A stretch of 64,000 bases of DNA from Mytilisepta virgata. Taxonomy: Eukaryota > Mollusca > Bivalvia > Mytilida > Mytilidae. A model generated the notes under the pieces. The model did no database searches, was not told the DNA's origin, and worked only from the letters and a program-made list of their open reading frames with translations. The stretch spans positions 70,912,314-70,976,313 of the forward strand of contig CM051521.1 of assembly GCA_028015205.1 (NCBI GenBank). Reading direction: 5' to 3'. Made by a program: the position numbers and the translations under genes. Below are positions 35,119 through 44,296 of this stretch, piece by piece (the stretch's first letter is position 1; each line of letters starts with the position of its first letter).

Positions 35119-35296
35119 CTGTAATTATAACTATCTTGTTAGAAGGTGATACGTATCTTCTTCGATCAGGTAAAAATATTATTCCAACCCCAAGAATTAG
35201 ACATACACCAAGCCATATAATACTGATTTCCCATTTCCAAAGTAGTACGGATACAGCTAATAGGAGATATCCAACTTTGTTATTTGCCGAGGTCAT
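35119..35296 (-). CDS. SDR gene exon 1 (membrane anchor), RDH/17beta-HSD/BDH1-like
   Basis: The start exon encodes residues 1-59 plus the first base of Gly60. The ATG at 35296 opens a frame with two hydrophobic stretches (VGYLLLAVSVLLW, IIWLGVCLILGVGIIFL), then RRR and NKIVIITG, the first strand of the SDR fold. Donor ACAG|gtaagt is strong. Joined to exons 2-5 it gives 347 residues, close to the usual size of membrane-bound RDH, 17beta-HSD2/6 and BDH1 enzymes, which oxidise or reduce retinoids, steroids or 3-hydroxybutyrate with NAD(P). Substrate cannot be told from sequence; the C-terminal part leans towards BDH1. The enzyme probably sits in ER or mitochondrial membrane. Confidence 0.88.
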
Positions 35297-36327
35297 TCCT
35301 GTGTCATATCAAACAACTACAATTTGTAGTAATATTACTCTCCTGTCACTGGTATATAAATTAATCTTGTATATGTTACCTGGATTTAAACCAGCTAAAA
35401 TGTTTACAAATAAAGTTCTTCCATTTTTACCTGAAGGGGCGTTTTAGCAGGTCAACAAACTTTAATAACACAAATATACGAAATACATAATCAAGATAAA
35501 AAAAACCTGTAAGTATTGAGGCGATAGGAAATAATTCATGCTATAGCTTTGTAATTTACTAAGTTCAGACGAACTTATGCTAAAAAATTAGATTAAAATG
35601 TGTCAGCTAATGATATGTATACGTATGCATAACCAGTATAGTTCCAGGGTTATGCTATTTTTATCACTTTTTCCAGAACAACATAGATGGGATATAAATT
35701 TATTTATTACATGATGTCATAAAAAAAATATCATTGTGACACAAGTGATGCAAATGTCTAAGTAAGAATAGCTCTTGTTTTATCTGCCAATTTTCATTAG
35801 AGAGTCAATGTGATGAGGTTTACATAAATTTTTACACAATGTACATGATATATATTTAAAATTTTCCGCGGTTCAACGAATAGAGAAAAATTATTGTACT
35901 GACGTTACGTGTATATTAAATGGGTAGTCACGTGATGTGTTTGCAAAAGCGGAAAAGTGCCTCTGTCGAGTCATTTTCTAGCCGACTTCACGCTAGTTAA
36001 CTTGAAACTCAGGTTCAAACACTGTGATATGATTTAGTGTTTTCTTTATAGTTGTCATTACTTTATTTTATTAACTGTTTTTATTATGCACTTGTTATAA
36101 TTCACATCTGAATGGTAGAATGAATATTTTTTAAAAAGCCATGATATTCAGAACAAATATGATTATGATCTAAAAACTGCAAAAGCACTTACATTTTCTA
36201 GGCTAATACTGTTCAGACTATTACTCTTGAGGCGATTATTGCATTGGGTTCTGGTTTCCATTTTTTATTCACAATCGTTTTTGCAAGGCTTTTCCTGGCC
36301 GGCGTTGTCGCTTATGATAGAGAAAAA
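35297..36327 (-). promoter_or_regulatory. 5' flank of the SDR gene, possible promoter
   Basis: About 600 bases upstream of the start codon lie a CRE-like 'tgacgttacgt' (35900-35910) and an E-box in 'gtcacgtgat' (35927-35936). The local sequence is less AT-rich than its surroundings. No TATA box stands out and the transcription start is unknown. The call rests only on motif occurrence. Confidence 0.3.
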
Positions 36328-37226
36328 ATAACAATCCAAAGATACTAATATTAGATATAGTAAATTTATACTATGCTGTATACGACGTATTTCAAAGAGT
36401 TACCTCTCATCAGCAGCATTAAAACCGAAACATTTGGAAGATCAAAAACCAAACTTATTTTAAACAAGAAGTACTCATAACCAAAAATACCGAAATGGGA
36501 AGCCAAATTTCAGCTAAGGAGATCTACCATGTGCAATACAAGAAATGAACCCTTAGTATTTCTATTATTTTTGAATTTTGCTAAATACTGGTAATTTCTG
36601 TAACAAATCAATGAATAATCATGTCAGACAAGTCTGACGACTGGGTTGGCGAATACCCTCGGGGATCTAGGGTCCACCATGCAGAGGCATCGTCCCAGGA
36701 GTTTCAAAATATCAATCCAAAGATACTAATATTAGATATAGTAAATTTATACTATGCTGTATACGACACATTTTCAAGGAGTTACCGCTCATGAGCAGCA
36801 TTAAAACCGAAACATTTAGAAGACCAAAAACCAAACTTATTTTAAACAAGAAGTACCCATAACCAAAAATACCGAAATGGGAAGCCAAATTTCAGCTAAG
36901 GAGATCTACCTTGTGCAATACAAGGAATGAACCCTTAGTATTTCTATTATTTTTGAATTTTGAAAAATACTGCTAATTTCTGTAACAAATCAATGAATAA
37001 TCATGTCAGAAAAGTCTGACGACGAATACCCTCGGGACCTAGGGTCCACCATGCAGAGGCATCGTCCCAGGAGTTTCAAAATAACAATCCAAAGATACTA
37101 ATATTAGATATAGTAAATTTATACTATGCTGTATACGACGCATTTCCAGGAGTTACCTCTCATCAGCAGCATTAAAACCAAAACATTTGGAAGACCAAAA
37201 ACCAAACTTATTTTAGACAAGAAGTA
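36328..37226 (-). repeat. Three tandem Penelope pseudo-LTRs, reversed, no body
   Basis: Units end at 36473 (partial), 36855 and 37226, about 371-382 bp apart. They are reverse complements of the pseudo-LTR at 1632-2244. The junction with the pogo-containing arm at 37227 is the same as at 1631, so this is the right-hand counterpart of the left element, but with no RT body between the units. Confidence 0.8.
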
Positions 37227-37320
37227 AGATGGATCGTTGGATTCCCCTTATTTGCATTCTAAATATAAAACTACTGTACCTGAAGTGAAATGTCACTTTC
37301 CTACATAGTTAAAATCCAAT

Positions 37321-38112
37321 TGTGATAGCCTGTATATTTATATGTTTGATACATTTAATTTAATATTTATTTATTTAATATGAACCAGTATAGGTTATTT
37401 ATATGTTTTTAGCGTATATGTGATTTTTGTGTTTTGAACTATTTGTATAACCAAACAGTTGGTTATAATAGTGCATATTTTGTTATACAGTTGTATGTAA
37501 ACCACACATGCCAAAGATGTAATTTTTGATGTAAAGTGACGGTTCCATCCATATTACGGAAAACGTGCCTTTGCACTTACTTGTGAGGTAAGGCTGAGTG
37601 TATTTTTGCTTTGCTTATATTTTTAGCTTTGTTACGCTTTGTTGTATGCTTTTCGCATTAATCAAGCATGTTGCTTACGCTTTTATTTTATTTATGCTAT
37701 TTGGACTAATATTTTTGTAGATGTACATGTAGGTGTATTTTTCATATTTTGTACTGCATACGATGTAGGCGTACAGATCATAACACAAATTGATTCAGAA
37801 ATAATTTTATTGCTTCTTCATCAACAGTATAATCTTCTTGATCTGTACAGCATACTTATTTAACCATTTTTTTATAGTAATGCACACGTAGCTAGAGTAG
37901 TCTACATATCGTATATATATTTTAATTTAGTACACTAGAAATTAATGTAGTAAATAAGAAAACGTTTCCTTTCTTATTCTGAGTACTAAATATATTGTAT
38001 CTATTTTACAGGGTATTTTGTTAATTGTTTTTCCTGTCGATTGAATAAAACACCTACGAAACCCTATGACCAGAGTTGTTTTATTTATTAACCCAGATAA
38101 TCCCGGTTACAG
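37321..38112. other. 792-bp segment present only in the right arm
   Basis: In the left arm the flanks 'attggatttt' and 'gtgtaataagaa' are separated by only about 8 bases. Here 792 AT-rich bases lie between them, with 'aatttgaataaaacacc'-like polyA-signal-bearing sequence near the distal end. It is either an insertion in this arm or transposon sequence deleted from the other. No long frame and no terminal inverted repeats are seen. Confidence 0.6.
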
Positions 38113-38365
38113 TTCTTATTACACAATAACTTATTTCTTATGAAAAAGCACAACTTTCCTTTGTAAACAGTTCCGTTCATGGACAGAGAAACATAATCGG
38201 CTGCACTGCCATTTACATCAGTGAAACTCCTCTGGGCCACGTGACCTTATTTTGTCATGAATAAAGGAATTATTTGAGTGTGCGTTTGTTTTTAACTCCA
38301 ATGTTGGGGCACCGATAAATTATTTGGACTTTAAAATTAATTGGTACTTTTTCTATTTCAGAAAT

Positions 38366-38930
38366 ATGGTTAGAAAATCTACAAAGAAAAGAAAGCAAGG
38401 CTACAATGTTGAGATAGTCAGGGCAGCAATACATTATGTTAAAGTCAATAATATGTCCACCAGGGGTTCTGCAAGATTGCACAATATTCCAGAGAGTACC
38501 CTGAGAGATAGACTACGTGACACCCGAGGTGCCGATGTTAAAATGGGTGGACCTACAATATTTACAAGTACTGAAGAAGCCGATCTGGCAGAACATTGTA
38601 TGAAGATGGCAGACAGAGGATACGGCTATGCAAAATGGCAAATATTGGAACTGGCTGCGAATATGTCAAAAGCTAAAGAAAAGCATTTTACACCAACAAA
38701 ACATTGGTTTTTGGACTTGTCAATAGAAGATGATAAAACCCAAGAAAAGAGAACAGTCAAGAAATCACATCACTACTGAGATTCTGGATTCCTACTTTGG
38801 TGAACTAAGGCATATTACGGGGTGAACAATTTGATGAACCTACCATCAAAGATTTGGAATGTGGACGAAACTAGAATATCGCTAGACCACTCCCCTCCAA
38901 AGATTTTTTCAAGGTATGGCACACAGCTAG
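38366..38930 (+). pseudogene. pogo/Tigger-type transposase relic (right copy)
   Basis: The 137-codon frame from the ATG at 38366 to the stop at 38779 is identical in protein to the left copy at 1276. It carries the pipsqueak-type HTH and a CENP-B/Tc5-like domain. The catalytic block WNVDET (about 38858-38875) follows after frame changes, and the sequence breaks up after SPPK. A splice acceptor (tttttctatttcag) sits five bases before the ATG. Confidence 0.8.
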
Positions 38931-39470
38931 AGACTTTTTCATAGGTTGCTATTGACTTTTGACCTTCCATTTTGACATGAAAAGATAAATTGTAGGGTCC
39001 AGAACCAAATATATCTGGTTACTAGGGACTTTTCCATCAGTTGCTATGGATGTATTCAATGACCTTGAATCTTGACCCTCCATATTGACATGTAAAGCTA
39101 AATTATACGGTCCTGAATCTAAATATATATGGTTGCTATGGACTTTTCCAGTGACCTTGACTCTTGACCTATCTTTTTTCCTTGTGCAGGTAAATTATAT
39201 GGTCCTTAACCCAAATATATATGGTTGCTAGGGACTCTTTCATAGGTTGCTATGGACTTTTTCAATGACCTTGACTCGACCCTTCTTTTTGACTTGTACA
39301 GGTAAATTATAGGGTCCTTAACCGAAATATATATGGTTGCTAGGGACTTTTTCATAGGTTGCTATGGACTTTTTCATAGGTTGCTATGGACTTTTTCATT
39401 GGTTGATATGGACTTTTTCAATGACCTTGACCCTTGACCCTCCATTTTAGTTGTACAGCTACCATTTAAT
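38930..39470 (+). repeat. Tandem array, ~115-bp units (mirror of 230-720)
   Basis: The units read 'ggttgctatggactttttca', 'atgaccttgacc' and 'caggtaaattatagggtcc'. At 39350-39420 a 26-bp subunit ('cataggttgctatggacttt') is repeated three to four times, a local expansion not seen in the left arm. Confidence 0.8.
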
Positions 39471-39770
39471 TTATTTCAAGTTATCCTCTTAATATCTTTG
39501 ACAATATGTCAGACCATTATTTTTACTGATAATTACTGTTTACATGTAAATAATCTTTCCAGGGCCAAAACTCACATAAGTGGTCGATTGACGATTTTGG
39601 TCATGTTGACTTATTTGTAGATCTTACTTTGCTGAACATTTTTGCTTTTTACAGTTTGTCTTTATCTATAATAATATTCAAGATAATAACCTAAAACTGC
39701 AAAATTTCCTTAAAATTAACAATTCAGGGGCAATAACCCAACAAAGGGTTGACCGATTCATCTGAAAATT

Positions 39771-40262
39771 TCATGGCAGGTAGATCTTGACCTGATGAAC
39801 ATTTTTCATACCAAACGGCATGACAGTATATTGAAATAAGCCGTCTGGTGTGACAGAAGCTGATATTTCACGAGCTCTCGGTGTCAAGGGGACCTGCCAG
39901 TAACCTTTCAATAAATCAAATTTGCTTACAATGCAATCGTCAATCCTTGGAATCGGATAGGAGTCAGATTTTGAAACTAAGTTTACTTTTCTGAAATCAG
40001 TAACGAAACGAAAGGTTTTATCTGGTTTCGGCACAAGGAGACAAGGAGAGCTCCATTCACTGTTACTCGGCTCAATAATATCATTGTCAAGCATATATCT
40101 AATTTCTTGTCTCATAACATCAAGTTTAAGTGGATTGAGCCAGTAAGGATGTTGCTTAATTGGAGAAGCATCGCCTACATCAACATCATGACAAACAGCA
40201 GTGATTTTGTTTGGCACATCTGGAAAAAGATTTTTAAAAGAAAAATTTTTCTCTACGATCAA
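39771..40262 (-). pseudogene. LTR retrotransposon: reverse transcriptase N-terminal part, downstream of integrase
   Basis: A frame of 163 codons begins after a frameshift from the integrase C-terminal frame. It reads FPDVPNKITAVCHDVDVGDA, then SEWSSPCLLVPKP, FRFVTDFRKVN, SKFDLLKGYWQ with the first catalytic Asp, and VMPFGMKN. This is the first half of a Ty3/gypsy-type RT. A few residues are missing before SKFDLL. At about 39810 the sequence switches to the inverted-duplication arm, so the YxDD box, RNase H and 3' LTR are absent. RT lying after integrase is the Gmr1-like, copia-style order. Confidence 0.88.
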
Positions 40263-40745
40263 AAGTCAGATGTGCAAGTTTTGAGTCTAGATTTGACAAA
40301 ATTTCAGAATTTTTCAATCTAACAGTTTGTTCCATAGTCTTGGAATCAAAAGATGGTTCAATTATGTCTGGTTTATCATGATCGTCCTCCAATTTAATCC
40401 TGGCTAAAGTGGGAACTGGTTTACTCTCACCTCCATTAGTACGCTCAAAATATGGTTTTAACATAATAATGTGACTCACTCTATTTTGTTCACGCCGACC
40501 TGGAGTTTTTACAATATAATTCAAATCATTGATTTTACTGGCGATTGTATAAGGACCACAGTATTTAGCCTGTAAAGGATGCCCAGGGACTGGCAAAAGT
40601 ACAAGTACCTTATCACCAGGCTCAAAAACTCTGTCCCTGGCATCTTTATCATACCATATTTTCATCTTATTCTGTACAGTTTTTAAGTTTTTCCGAGCAA
40701 TTTGACAAGCAATATACAATTTTTCTTTAAATCTAGATACAGTCT
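40234..40745 (-). pseudogene. LTR retrotransposon: integrase C-terminal (GPY/F-type) region
   Basis: The frame 40719-40234 reads ARKNLKTVQNKMKIWYDKDA, FEPGDKVLVLLPVPG, KYCGPYTI and RVSHIIMLKPYF. That is the SH3-like GPY/F module that follows the integrase core in Ty3/gypsy elements. One frameshift near 40745 separates it from the core and another near 40250 from the RT. Confidence 0.85.
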
Positions 40746-41518
40746 AGAAGATTCAAGTCAGTGTGTTCAGTAAGCCATTTTTCCTTAATCAATTTCAAAG
40801 GTCCCCTTACAGGATGACTAAACACCAACTGAAAGGGGCTAAAACCAAGGGATTCTTGAACAGCCTCTCGAACTGCAAAAAGTAGAAAGTGAACACCATC
40901 ATCCCAGTCGCTGTCAAATTGAAGACAAAAAGTTCTAATCATGTTCTTCAGTGTTTGATGAAAACGTTCTAAGGCACCTTGAGATTCTGGATGATAAGCA
41001 CTTGATCTATACTGAGTAATCCCTAACTGGTAAACGACCTGCTGAAATAAACCTGACATGAAATTTGAACCCTGGTCGGACTGTATAGACTTAGGAAGCC
41101 CTACTAATGTGAAAAATTTGATAAGAGCTTTGACAATAGTTGGTGTCTTGATATTCCTTAAGGGAATAGCCTGAAGAAAGCGAGTGGATGTACACATGAT
41201 CGTTAGTAAATAAGCATTTCCAGTCTTGGTCTTTGGTAAAGGTCCAACGCAATCAATAAGTACTCGGCTGAAAGATTCTTCAAAGGCTGGAATTGGCAGA
41301 AGTGGTGCTGGTGGTATTTTCTGGTTAGGCTTGCCAACAACCTGGCATATATGGCATGATTTGCAGTATTCTGTGACATCATTTCTAAGTCTGGGCCAGT
41401 AGAAATGTTGTAATATCTTAAGGCAAGTCTTCCTTATACCTAAATGTCCAGCCAAGGGGGTGTCATGGGCAAGACCAATAATTTCTTGCCTATAGACTTT
41501 AGGCACCACCACTTGCTA
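40733..41518 (-). pseudogene. LTR retrotransposon: integrase zinc-binding and catalytic core
   Basis: The frame of 259 codons (41512-40733) has an HHCC finger (His16, His23, Cys53, Cys56; GHLGIRKT...CKSCHICQ). The catalytic core follows with Asp86 (LIDCVGPLP), Asp145 (QSDQGSNF) and Glu181 (ESQGALERFH), a D-X35-E spacing after the second Asp. All catalytic residues are kept. A TAG at 41516-41518 interrupts the polyprotein just upstream while the frame is otherwise continuous, so it is a nonsense mutation. In the element this enzyme would insert the cDNA into host DNA. Confidence 0.92.
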
Positions 41519-42010
41519 TACCACTCTCCATTCCTCCTCTGGGATAGCATCAGGGGGCCTCCACTTCCTCATCAAAATGCCGTCTTGATGGTAGTAACAT
41601 TCGGCCACTTTGTCTGCTTCTTCTTGGGGTAGAGCCCTCTTGCAGAGCTGAAGAACCTCAGGGTCTTTATTCTGTTCTTCCCTAAATGTTCTTTTGTCTA
41701 ATGAATGGCTGTTCACGTCTGGCCATGGCATAATTACACGTTTGTTAGTACCAGGTGGTCTTATTATGGCCTTTTTTGAGCTACCGGGACCTTCAATGTC
41801 GGCAAGGAAAGTGTCAGAAAGGTCCATATAATCATACTGGCCTTCTTGTAAATCCTCATCTTGTTGTTTTCTTGCCATTGCCCTAGTAACAACACAAGCT
41901 GGATACAGTTCAGCATCATCTTCAGGTGATTTAACATCCACCACCGGTTCACTTGTAACAATTGGTTCAGCAACCACTTTGTTCCTAGCTAGATCATTTC
42001 CTAGCAATAA
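41516..42010 (-). pseudogene. LTR retrotransposon: protease tail and linker to integrase
   Basis: The useful part of this frame starts near 42020 with VEGVLLLLGNDLAR, the distal part of the retropepsin. A charged linker (ACVVTRAMARKQQDEDLQ) and the pre-integrase region (REEQNKDPEVLQLCKRAL) follow. No RT or RNase H lies between protease and integrase. The frame differs from the gag-protease frame because of a (CT)n stretch around 42020-42035. Confidence 0.8.
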
Positions 42011-43581
42011 TAAAACACCCTCAACAGAGAGAGAGTAGGACGAACACCCACAACAACTGGTCCAGTAATTAAATCTGACTTCAAATAAATACGATGGAGG
42101 GGAACATCTATACAACCTAACTCCACACCTCGTAACAAAACGGAGGCACCGACGGACGTCTCCTCGGACAAAGGCAATACACCTTCTAACAACAAAGACT
42201 GAGAAGCTCTAGTGTCCCGTAAAATCTTAATAGGTTGAGGAGTAGTATTATCAACAATAGAAACAAACCCATCAGACATAAAGGGCTTATAATCCTCCAC
42301 GTAATCACAAAAACTGGACTTATAAGCCTGACTCGCAGGACATTCCAACTTATTGGTAACAACGGGTGTCGTACAAGCACTGGACTTGGGCTTATTATCT
42401 CTTTCATTCTTCTTCTGGAGTCTAAAACAATCAGCCATCAGGTGACCATTTTTCTTACAATAAGCACAAGTTAGTGACTTCTTCTCAAAAGTATAAAATT
42501 TTGGACCAGACATATTATAGCTAGACGGACTCTTATTCTGTGAAACAGGCTTACTATCAGTACGCTCAGTGCTTTGATTTTTGTAATTTACGCTTGAAGT
42601 ATTAAAATTTTGACCTTTGAAACTTCTTTTATGTGAGAGGGTATAGTTATCGGAAATAACAGCTGCATCTTGCAATGTCTCAACAGTTTTGTCATCTAAA
42701 TGTGTTTTTAAGTCTAAATTAACACACTGCTTGAACTCTTCTAATAACATTAATTGTCTTAATTTATCAAAATTGTTATCTATTTTCTTTGACATAAGCC
42801 AATTATCAAATAGATCTTCTTTTTCCCTAGCAAATTCAACATAGGTTTGTGTTTCAAACTTTTTATAAGACCTAAATTTCTGTCTATATGCTTCTGGCAC
42901 TAGCTCATAAGCTTTCAAAACTTCCTGTTTAACAGTGTCATAATCAGAACTTTTTTCTGAAGAAAGTGCTGAGTAAATTTTAGCGGCCTTGCCCACAAAA
43001 ACACTTTGCAGCATTGTAGTCCAATAAGGCTTTGGCCATTTCAAATTTTGAGCAATTTTCTCAAACTGTGGAAAGAATTTATCTGTTTTTTCACAAAATT
43101 TGGGAACCAAACGTATATTTTTTGCTGCATCAAAATGTTCTGATTTTGACTCATATTTAGTGTTGCTTTCTACTTTGACCATTTCCGTTTTTATTTTCTC
43201 CATCTCTAACCTTTCCCTCATTTCAAGTTCTGCCTGTTTTTCTTCTTTTTCTTTTTGTTTTAATTTAAATTCATCTTCTTTTTCTAATTGTTTTAATTTA
43301 ACTTCGTTTTCCAACTGTTTTAATTTAAGTTCATGTTCTAATTCAAGCTGTTTTAATTTGAAAGCATTAACATTTTCGACCTTGAGGTCAAGAGCCTCTT
43401 CACCAAAAATTTCTGAGTCAACTAATTTGTGTATTACCAAATTTTTTATAATTTGTTTTCTCATAGATGCTCTAAAATCTATTTTTAGATGTTTAGCAAG
43501 CAACACTAATTCTTCTTTCTTTAGTTTATCAAACCCTTCCAGGTCTGGCGTTTTCAAAAATTTACCAGCATCAAATGCCAT
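42001..43581 (-). CDS. LTR retrotransposon gag-protease ORF
   Basis: A 526-codon frame starts at ATG 43581 (MAFDAGKFLKTPDLEGF). Residues about 70-140 form a Lys/Glu/Leu coiled coil (KLKQLE repeats). About 165-310 resemble the SCAN-like capsid region of related gag proteins (PKFCEKTDKFFPQFEKIA, EAYRQKFRSYKK, ELKQC-type helices). A CCHC knuckle CAYCKKNGHLMADC is at 372-385. The retropepsin follows with its catalytic block as LRDTRASQSLLL: the usual DTG is DTR (Asp456), probably inactivating. The frame is lost at the (CT)n stretch near the end of the protease. It binds and packages element RNA in related elements. Confidence 0.88.
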   Translation of the reverse strand: MAFDAGKFLKTPDLEGFDKLKKEELVLLAKHLKIDFRASMRKQIIKNLVIHKLVDSEIFGEEALDLKVENVNAFKLKQLELEHELKLKQLENEVKLKQLEKEDEFKLKQKEKEEKQAELEMRERLEMEKIKTEMVKVESNTKYESKSEHFDAAKNIRLVPKFCEKTDKFFPQFEKIAQNLKWPKPYWTTMLQSVFVGKAAKIYSALSSEKSSDYDTVKQEVLKAYELVPEAYRQKFRSYKKFETQTYVEFAREKEDLFDNWLMSKKIDNNFDKLRQLMLLEEFKQCVNLDLKTHLDDKTVETLQDAAVISDNYTLSHKRSFKGQNFNTSSVNYKNQSTERTDSKPVSQNKSPSSYNMSGPKFYTFEKKSLTCAYCKKNGHLMADCFRLQKKNERDNKPKSSACTTPVVTNKLECPASQAYKSSFCDYVEDYKPFMSDGFVSIVDNTTPQPIKILRDTRASQSLLLEGVLPLSEETSVGASVLLRGVELGCIDVPLHRIYLKSDLITGPVVVGVRPTLSLLRVFYYC

Positions 43582-43646
43582 TTTGTAGAGTTTTGTTGGC
43601 TAATTCTAATAAAAATACTGAAAAAATTTAATAATATATTAACGTT

Positions 43647-43665
43647 ATCCCGAGACGAGCCCCCA
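43647..43665 (-). promoter_or_regulatory. Primer binding site, tRNA-Pro-like
   Basis: On the minus strand, a few bases after the LTR end, TGGGGGCTCGTCTCGGGAT differs from the 18-nt sequence complementary to the 3' end of tRNA-Pro only by one inserted base. Position between LTR and gag start supports its role as first-strand primer site. Confidence 0.75.
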
Positions 43666-43670
43666 ATTTC

Positions 43671-44296
43671 TGTTACGGCCGAAATCACCTTTAAATTGTA
43701 GCCTACAAAAGACACAAATCAATAATAAAATTTAACAAGATTTATTATACACAAGTTAACAAAACAAATTACACAAACTAAAATGTCAACTTAACTGTTC
43801 AAAATCCTTTGTCTTTTCTTTATCCGGAATTCTTCTCGTCACTGTTGCGGGAATCCAAACGGAATATTATATCCAATCAGTCACAATCTAGTATGGTGTA
43901 ACGTAAATAAAAGTGTGTCAAGTATGATCTATGTAACGTAAAAAAAAGAGTGTCAATCCAACAGCTGAGAACACAAGAATGTTAATGTCTGGTCCGATAT
44001 GTTATGTTCTGAAAGTCCAACCTTCGTCCGTATATATAACCACCACGGAAATCCATAGAATCCTTCTAGAATACAGTAGAAGTTTGAATTACACCAGAAT
44101 TATTACGTAAGTCAAATAGAAAGTTCTAGTCATTCCATCAGTATCTATTATTGTTCCAGTGATTTCTAAACTGCGCAGTTATAACATTATTTGGTAAACA
44201 ACTATAAGTATTATGTAAGCATATTATACATGTCAAAAGGCCACACAAAACAAATTAGGCCAAGATAAATAATATAATAATTACAATATCATAACA
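43671..44296 (-). mobile_element. 5' LTR of the retrotransposon (626 bp)
   Basis: On the minus strand it starts TGTTATGATATT and ends CCGTAACA, giving the short TGTTA/TAACA inverted termini expected of an LTR. It directly precedes the primer site. It holds a TATA-like gttatatata (44031-44040) and an AATAAA (plus positions 43741-43746). Boundaries come from the terminal motif only, because the 3' LTR is missing. Confidence 0.75.

Larger units (their letters stand above)
37227..39810 (+). repeat. Right arm of the inverted duplication
   Basis: 37227-37320 and 38113-39690 mirror 1631 back to 1. 37321-38112 is extra here. The arm continues past 39690 with 'caaagggttgaccgattcat' sequence, also seen at 12290-12350, and joins the truncated LTR retrotransposon near 39810. 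Confidence 0.85.

Noticed and set aside
1..39810. One giant 39-kb transposon with 2-kb terminal inverted repeats
   Set aside because: Part of the arm also occurs at 12360-12690, the interior is a host gene, and no outer boundaries or target duplication are visible. An inverted duplication of dispersed repeats is simpler.
42001..43581. A host coiled-coil gene (KLKQLE repeats)
   Set aside because: The same frame carries a CCHC knuckle and retropepsin block and is followed by integrase and RT, so it is gag.
43100..43588. Plus-strand Ser/Phe-rich frame of 162 codons
   Set aside because: It is the antisense of the gag coiled-coil codons.
43647..43665. A tRNA gene fragment
   Set aside because: Only the 3'-end complement is present, and its position next to the LTR identifies it as a primer binding site.
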